Below are positions 56,266 through 64,000 of a stretch of DNA of 64,000 nucleotides, in pieces. Within the stretch, counting starts at the first letter, position 1. Each line of letters begins with the position of its first letter. Both the position numbers and the translations under genes were made by a program. The notes beneath the pieces were generated by a model, which saw nothing but the letters and a program-made list of their open reading frames with translations, searched no databases and was not told where the DNA came from. The stretch is from the NCBI GenBank assembly GCA_050084985.1, contig JBITNC010000001.1, positions 45,632,001 through 45,696,000 of the forward strand. Direction: 5' to 3'. Source of the DNA: Nageia nagi (taxonomy: Eukaryota; Pinophyta).

Positions 56266-57240
56266 TAGGTAACTATGAGATACACTAGAATACCTATAAG
56301 TGACTTGTATAGGATTGCATTAACTAGAGGAGTAGAATCCTCCTTCATCAGTTTATAACCAACAACCTTGAGGGTACCAAATGGTTTACAATCTTTCATT
56401 GAGAATCTAACAAGAATATCATTAACATTTTTTGTTTCATTGATGAATATGATGTTATATGATTGTTGAACATGCATGTCTAAAAAGTATTGCATCTCAC
56501 CCAAATTACTCTCAAACTCATTAACAATGGCAATCTTAAATTGTTGGAGCATGGGCGAAGATAAGTCCATAAATATAATATCATCAACACAGAGATAAAT
56601 GATAATATAATTAGAGTCAATTACCTTTATGCATAATGTATATTTTGCAGAGCACCTCTAACATCCATTTTGATTGAAGTAGGTATCAATATAGGGTTAC
56701 CAAATGCAAAGGGCTTGCTTCAGCTCATAAAGGCCTTTCTTAAGCATGTATTCTTTGTCCTCATGGTTGATGATAGTTAATCCTTATGTTTGATTCATGT
56801 ATAATTCTTCTTCCAAGTATCCATTAAATAAGGTATACTTCACATCCATTTGATATAATTTAGACCAAAATGAAAAGTTAAAGCAAGAAGAGAATAGACT
56901 ATATCAATGTGGGAAATAGGGGTAAACATCTCTTTGTATTCTAGGCTTTCTTTCTCGATATATCCCTTAGCAACGAACTAGGTTTTGTATGTTGCAATGC
57001 AACCATTAGCATTGTGCTTAACTTGTAGATCCATTTGAATCCACTAACATTATTATTCTTTGGAGGAGGGATAAGATATCATACATCATTCTTTTGGATC
57101 TACTCTATCTCATCTTGGATTATTACTTTCGAATATTTATTGGATACTATAGACACCAAAAAATGTACTTCTTTGAATAAATATGTTTTTATGGCATTGA
57201 AATGTTATAATGAATTACATTTTAATCTTAATTTCTAAAG
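56266..57240 (-). pseudogene. Copia H reverse transcriptase (segment 3 of 3)
   Basis: Reading leftwards on the minus strand: DEIE then IQKNDV and PPPKNNNVSGFKWIYK (about 57110-57015; canonical AIEKNDTW-LV-LPKNKxVIGCKWVYK), MDTWKKNYT (GYLEEEIY region), a KKGLYELKQA-like block, LCVDDIIFM (about 56600-56575; YVDD with Tyr changed to Cys), then the open stretch 56265-56570 with SSPMLQQFKIAIVNEFESNL, GEMQYFLDMHVQQS and ILYKSLIGILVYLIVT. It continues across copia C into 50993. Integrase and gag of H are not found to the right, so H is truncated at its 5' side or its 5' part is too decayed to see. Confidence 0.88.
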
Positions 57241-58560
57241 TGCAAAAAATCAAATAATTTAAAAGATTAAATTAGAATTAATAGGTAACTTTAATTTAAA
57301 AGGCTCAAAAACTAGGTATCTAAAATAATCACTTAAGTTATCAAGGGTGGTATAAAAGTTAATGATAAACTAGTAAATCCTCCTAATTCATTTTTGCACT
57401 CTTGATTTAATTTTTTTCTCATGCTCTCATGTGATCTATGCTCCTAATATTTGGCTCTAAGATTGTAATAAGGTTTGAAGGATTTTCTCAAGGGTTAAGT
57501 GCTTTTGGGAGGATTTTCCATCAACTCAAGCTAAATATCTTCATGCCATAACACTTGTGGTAATATTCTTCTCACAAACTTATTTAATTTTACAAATACA
57601 TTTGTATGTTTAAGGTTCTTGCAAGTCTTGGAGATCTCTCCACCATTGGAGAAGCTTGGATATACCCATAGTTTGTATCCACCATAAAATTGTATGAATT
57701 TAGTACTATGTTTAGGCTAATCTCATTATAAATTGTATTTTCATCATTAAATTTACCATTTAAATCCATAATATCATTAATATCTATTATTCATAGTCAT
57801 ACAATCTTGTGGGTATCCTTGAATCCCTTGGATTCAAGGATCTTTAAAGATCTTTTTCCTTGAACTATTTGAAGGTTTTTGAAGGTGTAAATTGCTAGAT
57901 CTTACATTTTGTTGTCAATGCATGTAAAGATTGATTGCATTATTTAAATCCACCCTTTCATTTATGTTAGGCATACAAACTACATAATAAGCATTCCAAT
58001 TTCATTTGTTCTCACTAATTTGAGGGCTTGGGGGATCATATGCTTCTTTGGAGTGAGAAAAATCACACAAAGCTCACCTAGGTACCTTAAAGGACCTAGG
58101 TTAGGAGTCTTCCCTACCCATTTAGATGCATGTAGGGTTTATTTATGTTCTTACAAAATTTTAGTTTATTATTTCAAGATTTGATCATATTTCTACCTAG
58201 GGTTTTGGTGAGTGCAGATCTAGTAAAGCATTGTTATGTATGTATGTGTTTATGTGTGATTTTGATGAGTTTAAGCTTGTTAAGGCACACTTGAGCATGA
58301 ATTTCTACCTACATTAATTGGTGAACTGGACATGAACCTATTACAACCTACAAATTTGGTGTTCTCTACACCTTTCTCCTTTAATTTGCAAGTTTTACTC
58401 ATTTTGGGGGTTTTCTTGATTCTCACTCACCTAAGTGGAAAAACAAGTAATGTCCATACTATTTAAGTTCAATTTTAAGTGAAATTTTAATACAAAAATC
58501 TGAGAGAGGGGTGAATTGGATATAATATTTTAGAGCTCAAATTTGTAATTTTTTCCCAAG
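57241..58560. other. AT-rich DNA, no gene recognised
   Basis: No domain, LTR end or array identified on either strand. It may contain the lost 5' part of copia H or other decayed elements. Confidence 0.4.
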
Positions 58561-58890
58561 CATAGCCTCTATTGCATCTCGTGCTAGGTGTATTTCACAT
58601 AAACATAGCAATAGGAAAGTTACAAGCTTGTTCAAGGGCCCAAAATGCACTTCAAACTAGTTGTACTATGCCTAGCCCCTAGGTACATTGCACCAAGACC
58701 CCAAGCACAACCCCCATTACACCTAGCTCCTAGGTGCACTATGCCCCAAAATAGGCCCATATTTTACCTAGAGACACTCAAACCAAGTGCAATCCCCATT
58801 ACACCTAGCCCTTAGGCTTACTACACCCTAGAATAAAGGTTATTTTCACTCAAATTTAACTCATATGAGGTATAATCCTAACTACACCTA
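58560..58890. repeat. Diverged C-rich tandem repeat
   Basis: A motif of the type ttacacctagcccctaggtgcactatgcccc recurs at about 58660, 58720 and 58800 with weaker copies on either side, spacing roughly 60-80 bases. Each unit contains a near-palindrome (cctagcccctagg, cctagctcctagg). It is richer in C than its surroundings. Confidence 0.6.
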
Positions 58891-59899
58891 AGAACAAATA
58901 GCACCTTTTTTAAAATTTGATTAGATGAGGCATAATTTCAATTATGCTAGGACCAAAAAGTAAGTTTTTTAAATTTTTAGTCTCAAATTGGTAATAGGTA
59001 GTGGTTTTTTAGCTTTTCATAGCCAAATGTAGTGTTGTAACATTGTAGGAGATGTGTTTACACCCATGATAAGGTGTGCATCCATTGTTTGTTTTCATAT
59101 GGATTCAATTCCAAAGTAATCACTAGGTCTATCATGCAAGATTGTTATTCTATCAAGTGTGTCAAATCATTTACATTTAAATATCTCACACTAAAATGAC
59201 CTATAATCTAATTGTATAATTTCTTGAATTTTTTCAACATATTTTAAGTTTCCCTATATCAAGTTTGTATCTCTAAAACTTGCATGACTTTCTTGATCAA
59301 AATAAGCCATCACTCCATAGTCAAATGTTATTCTTCTCTCATCATTCTTTTTTTAAAGTGTTGACCATATGCCTACATTACAAGGAAAGATAGTTCTTAA
59401 ACATATTTACATGAAAAATGTTATTAGTGCTTGAACATATTCACACAAAAATTTAAGTTTTATAAAATATTAATAAAAATGGTGCATCCTATAGCAATAT
59501 TTAATGTATTTTCATAATCTTCATCTATTTTTCCTCCTGTACGTGTTATTTCATTTCAATTTCATTCTTAATCCATGACCTTGGACATTCTTATGGCTAA
59601 TTTTTCTCTCTTAGATTTTCAGGTAGACTAGATGTACCCCTTTGAATGTGTCTACGAAATAAGGCACATTCCTATTCAATTTCCCTTCTTTTATTTAGTA
59701 CAACTCAATCCACTTTTTGCAACATGCATAATTCATCATGATAAATCAATTTATAGATTCATGAAGGTGACAATATGTAAATTCACAATACCATAATACA
59801 AACTTGTTAGCTAGTAATTAAGCATATATACAATTTGTAAATCCAAAGTGCATGTACATATCTAAAACATAGTAAATACCTTTAATAGAATATAGTGTT
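58891..59899. other. AT-rich DNA, no gene recognised
   Basis: No convincing coding sequence. It may be the decayed 3' part of the CACTA element that lies to the right and is transcribed towards it. Confidence 0.35.
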
Positions 59900-62739
59900 C
59901 CACCTATTTTTAAGACCTCTCCTTTTAATTTTTCACTATCTTTGTTTGCATTCCATATCTTTGGGGTAGAAGGATCTATTTGGTATAGATACTCACTTGC
60001 ATAAAAACATTATTCCTATACAATGTTAGCACTTTTAAAAATTCTCCATAAAAAATATGTTTCTAGCAGCCATAACACTTGCCATGTCAATATCATCTAC
60101 TAAGTGGATCAAAGGTGTACTTACATATCCATAAAAGCATGTGGCAATTCTTTTCTAATTTGCAAACAATTTCAACAATCTCTCTACACCATTGATCTAT
60201 TGCAACCACATGTATCTCCTTTGAAGATAACCACATGTTCATGAAAATATAATATCATCAAAATATTGCACATCAAAATGCAAAAAATATTAGAAAATAA
60301 GATCAAAATCATGTTATATTATTTTATAAAGCCATACTATAACATGACATACCTTATAAATAATGAAAATTAACTAATTGCATGTCTAAGATCAATAGCT
60401 AGACTCCCACATCCATGAATTTCAATTGGAAAAATATGTTGTAGAAAGTATGAGTATAAATATAACAAGTATTTTTATTTCAATGGAAAATATGAAAAAC
60501 ATATTATGATATCAGTACCTTCATGAAGTTGTAGTAATCATGAGTCTTGAATCCTATTATTTTACCATTAGCACTGAATGCACTTCTTAGAGATGATCCA
60601 TAATTTATTGGTGTTATGATGTTTTGAATAAGTTCATGTAACTTTTCCACTTTATCTTTTTTCATAAAGTATTTTGTTATTTCATGAAAATATGAAAAAC
60701 ATATTAGATTATCTACTTCTATGAAGTTTTAGTATCAAATGAGTCTGAATCCTATTATTTTACTATTAGCACTGAATGCACTTCTTAGAGATGATCCATA
60801 ATTTGTTGGTGTTATGATGTTTTGAATAAGTTCATGTAACTTTTCCACTTTATCTTTTTTCATAATACATGTTGTTATAGGTACTTATTTTCTTTCATCT
60901 TGATAGTTAGTTATCCATAAAGATCTCATTTTCTTAATATCTTTTAAATCTTTTCTCATAATATTAGAATCTACTTCTTTGCTTGTCATATACTGATACA
61001 AAAAAGTTACAACATTATTTACAATGTGCATAGGATCCATTAAATATGTCACTAGCAAACTCCTTCCAATATTTTAGTGTGTAAAATATTGATAATTTGT
61101 TCATTCTTGAAAACATGCAACCAATTCATAATAAACATTGTATATTTTTTAAATAATAAATATATTACAAATATATTGTATTGTATAATATTTCAACTGC
61201 TAGTAAATCATTCTTTTCAAGAATAATCTCATCATCTAACCCTAAAGTAGTACCCTCATCATAGGATCTTTTTCTAACATTTTCCACACATTCATGGTAC
61301 TTTATCAACCAACTCATAGAAGTTTCATAAATAGGAATAGGGGTTTTATCTATTAGACCATAGGCTTTTTTTTTCAAAAGTATGATCCATTGGCAAATAT
61401 TTCCTATTGCCAATATATTACATCTTATTCATCTTACTTGATAGCTTGATGGAAATTTTGTTAACCTTTTGTATGAAGACCTATGATAATTTTATTTATA
61501 GAACGCATATAATTCATATGATTATAAAAAATTAAAAATACAGATGTATATATATATGCATACCTACCCAAATAGAAAGCCCTAGATAATAATGTATATT
61601 CTAACATATTATTCCATAACATTTGAATGACCTCTAATTGATAGGTCTACTTATATCACACATTTGAACTTCTTTCCATAAGAGTTACAACTTGTTAATT
61701 ATTGGTTTAAGGTAGACATCCATATGTGTAACCTATTTTGGTCTAGGGACTATAATATCCAACATAAAATGCTCTTTTCTTATAGATATACATGGAGGTA
61801 TGTTATAACTTATTATAATAATCAACCAACATGAATGAGTGGATGTTTGGTTCAAAAATGGATTGACACCATCCATTACTATACCTAATCTAACACTCCT
61901 GGGTTCATCCTTAAATTTCTCGAGCCACTTCTCCTTTATATGTTACATTGATTTATTATCTGTAGGTATACACAACATACCTTCTTCAATTATATTTTTT
62001 CATGCTAATCCATTAACTTTGCAAGTGACTTATAGCAAAATATTGATATCAACTTGGGAAGGATTGGTATTACATGAACAACCTTATTGGAGTTTTTTTT
62101 CCTATTTCATTGTATCTTTTTTTTTACACTTTGCACATTTATTCTTTGTATCATATTCTTCTTCTATATACAATATGAAATCATTAATACATGCATGGTA
62201 TGAATTATACTCAACCCTTACATTCTTCATAATTTCACATTCTTCTTTGCATGAATCTGGATTACATTATCACTTGGAAATAACTTTTTTTTTAGTAACC
62301 TATAATACCAATTAAAAATAAGTTATGTAGTTAATTTTATTAAAAATAAAATATTAGAAATTGAAATATCATAAAATAAAATAAAATTCAAACCTTATAA
62401 GAGAAGTGAAACTTGTATCTGACCATCCATATTTAGCTTTTATGTTCATTACAAGTAGGATCATCGATAATACAGTTATGATTGTTCCTTCATATAATTT
62501 GGTTTTGGAATACTATACATGTTATCCCTTTCTAAATCATCATCTCTTTTGTCACCATCTCTTTCTTCATCATCAACATGAACATAGAGGGACTCAAGTA
62601 AACCATCAATTCCATTTTCTTTATCATCATTATTATCAACATCATCACCATGACCAAAATTATTCTCTATTAGTTCATCATCAGTACTTAAATCCCACAT
62701 AGGTATTTGAATAGGAGTTTTTGGATTTGGTTTAGACAT
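59900..62739 (-). pseudogene. CACTA (En/Spm) Tnp2-type transposase, broken
   Basis: Minus strand, right to left. An acidic N-terminal block (62739-62476, with DDVDNNDDKENGIDGLLESL). Then YHACINDFILYIEEEYDTKN followed by KCAKCKKK (about 62190-62110; Tnp2 C-NDC-LY... C-x-C). Next RSVRLGIVMDGVNPFLNQTS, ISYNIPPCISIRKEHFMLDI, and IVPRPK with MDVYLKPIINKL (61900-61700), the Tnp2 core DPRNVRLGLxxDGxNPF... YNLPPWxCM... GPxxPGxDIDVYLxPLIDEL. Farther on are an open block at 61413-61165, and NGKIIGFKTHDYYNFM (60570-60500; canonical GLKSHDCHVLMQ), present twice. Tnp2 binds and cuts element ends. Stops, gaps and an internal duplication show it is inactive. The CACTA termini are not found. Confidence 0.82.
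60485..60868. repeat. 200-bp tandem duplication inside CACTA transposase
   Basis: Two copies, 60485-60668 and 60685-60868, offset by exactly 200 bases. They share long runs such as cattagcactgaatgcactt and aataagttcatgtaactttt. They differ mainly in the first 70 bases. The duplicated peptide covers VEKLHELIQNII and the GFKTHDY block of Tnp2. Confidence 0.95.
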
Positions 62740-63156
62740 AAAATTTGCATATTGCTCAAGGATCCATGCTTTTCATAAAATCTTTTTATCACTCCTATTA
62801 CATTATTTTGATGCAATGTTGGTGTAACAATTATCATTCTTGACTAGTCATAATGACTATTTATTTCATATAAAATTAGTTGTTACAAACCATTAATTTA
62901 GAATATAAAAAAAATTAGTGAAACAAGTGTAAAGTTAATTTGATACATCCATTGATACATAAGTTCCAAACATATAATTTGAATATACATGCATACATAT
63001 AACAAATTGATACATCCAAACATAGAGTACGTTATTTATACATACAAATTGAAACATCCATTCATACACATCAATAATATATTAATTTTTGTTTTTATTT
63101 TTGGGTTTTGGTTTAGGATGAATTATTACATTTTTATCATCTCCTAACTCCAAAGT
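62740..63156. other. Spacer between CACTA transposase and SET-like fragment
   Basis: AT-rich. Minus-strand frames are short. There are repeated gatacatcca/gaaacatcca words at 62940-63065. No domain seen; it could be an intron or a separate insertion. Confidence 0.35.
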
Positions 63157-63600
63157 TCATGCCTTACATGTTGAAGTAGGTCTCCTATAACTATAGTGAT
63201 CTAGTAGCTCATCACCAACATTAAGAATTTTAATGGAAACAACAACTATATAATTATTTCATTTGTCTACCCATGAAATCTTCTTTATCATTAGTACATT
63301 GGTGAAATTCACAATTTGGTGCCCATTCTTCACCTACATAATTATTTATGTATCCAACTATGTTTCCTTATATTTTTGGTCAACCATAAATGTATAAGTG
63401 TTTTGACTTCTATGGAGGTGGAATGTTGGAATCATTTTCATATAATCCATATGTGGACATATTGTACATATATCATGCTAATTCTCTCCAAACTACTACT
63501 ATGTAAACTAGCCCATAAAATGGTATCAATGGATCTATCTCAGAATGTGGAGTAACAACCACAGTACTATGTATAAACAAACCATATCCAAAACACATTT
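63157..63600 (-). pseudogene. SET-domain-like protein fragment, broken
   Basis: The minus strand reads (from about 63600) EIDPLIPFYGLVY, NMSTYGLYENDSNIPPP, a stop, KSKHLYIYG, then GNIVGYINNYVGEEWAPNCE followed by FHQCTNDKEDFMGRQMK. After a one-base shift it reads NYIVVVSIKILNVGDELLDH then YSYRRPTSTCKA, with a stop at 63157-63159. The order matches the C-terminal half of SET methyltransferase domains: G-N-xxx-xIN... PNC-x-F, a strand I-V-V-A-x-x-xI, then G(E/D)EL-x-x-DY. SET domains methylate lysines. Here the usual N-H-S is N-N-Y, so catalysis is doubtful even before the stops. It could be a captured host gene piece or a gene carried by an element. Confidence 0.55.
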
Positions 63601-64000
63601 TAGATCATTTGATCATATATCAATGACCATAATAAAAAATATCTCATAAGCCTTTGGAAAAGGTATTTTAGTTGGCCATGCACCGTATTCCCCATGATTA
63701 TATGTATATTGATATTTAAATTGTAGATTTGGTGGTATGCATATCAAAACCAAATTATAAACATCCTCCTTTGGTAGATCAAATGGCTAGTCATGTGCAT
63801 CCTATACTAATTGATCATGAAGCTACTTCTAAAATATTATTCTTAAGGCATCTCTCTAACTTCATCTATCAATGGACCTACACATTATTTTGGCTTCATC
63901 TTCTAGATCTACATTTAATTTTATTTAGTTTTATTTGATATCATTCAATATATAAGAATACAAAAATAAAATCAAATATTTTATTAATTAATTATCTCAT
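63601..64000. other. Right edge, unassigned
   Basis: Possible upstream continuation of the SET-like fragment on the minus strand, but frames are too broken to name. AT-rich to the window end. Confidence 0.3.

Noticed and set aside
61839-62315. A 158-residue plus-strand open frame, one of the longer ones at the right end
   Set aside because: It is the antisense shadow of the CACTA Tnp2 core, whose conserved motifs read on the minus strand.
1-64000. tRNA or rRNA genes
   Set aside because: No cloverleaf with plausible A and B boxes or conserved rRNA core sequence was recognised by eye; tRNA-like words are retrotransposon primer sites.

Overview
This is plant nuclear DNA made almost entirely of decayed, nested transposable elements. 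I found no convincing intact host gene, no rRNA or tRNA gene and no CRISPR array. The evidence is long-terminal-repeat (LTR) retrotransposons of the Ty1/copia and Ty3/gypsy classes with initiator-methionine-tRNA primer sites, a plant LINE with a zf-RVT domain, and a CACTA (En/Spm) Tnp2 transposase remnant. The DNA is very AT-rich and the old coding frames are broken mostly at former Gln, Trp or Arg codons, as expected from methylcytosine decay. A large, gene-poor, heavily methylated plant genome (gymnosperm-like) is my inference; the species cannot be read from the window.

Layout, left to right. 1-1821: 5' part of a minus-strand gypsy-like element (gag running off the left edge, leader, primer site, LTR). 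1860-2860: minus-strand LINE ORF1-like (DUF4283) remnant. 3440-4810: minus-strand exon-like pieces followed by donor-like sites. 5040-5555: decayed tandem and telomere-like DNA. 5980-22800: a plus-strand LINE split by copia A (7566-20486), which is itself split by copia B (8924-13673, target duplication CTTCA) and by a 1.7-kb unknown insertion. 22800-24531: nothing recognised. 24532-38670: a 14-kb minus-strand gypsy element (J) with gag, protease, RT, RNase H and integrase, then about 5-6 kb of extra sense-strand coding-like DNA before the 3' LTR.

38670-57240 is a second nest. A minus-strand copia (H) is cut by gypsy-like element D (39511-50782, plus strand, gag and protease only). D contains F (43796-47444, minus gypsy deletion derivative, target duplication CTTAC) and G (47615-49043, small non-autonomous LTR element, target duplication TAAAA). 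H is cut again by copia C (50994-56260, target duplication CATGC), the youngest and best preserved element: its LTRs differ by seven transitions and one 10-bp indel, and its polyprotein carries only one stop and two nearby frame changes.

57240-59900 holds no recognised gene. 59900-62740 is a minus-strand CACTA Tnp2 remnant with an internal 200-bp tandem duplication. 63157-63600 is a SET-domain-like fragment on the same strand. The genes do not form a cellular pathway; each set encodes, or once encoded, replication proteins of its own mobile element. The most unusual items are the long extra ORF of J, the SET-like piece beside the CACTA transposase, the gag-protease-only element D, and the two reconstructable nests.
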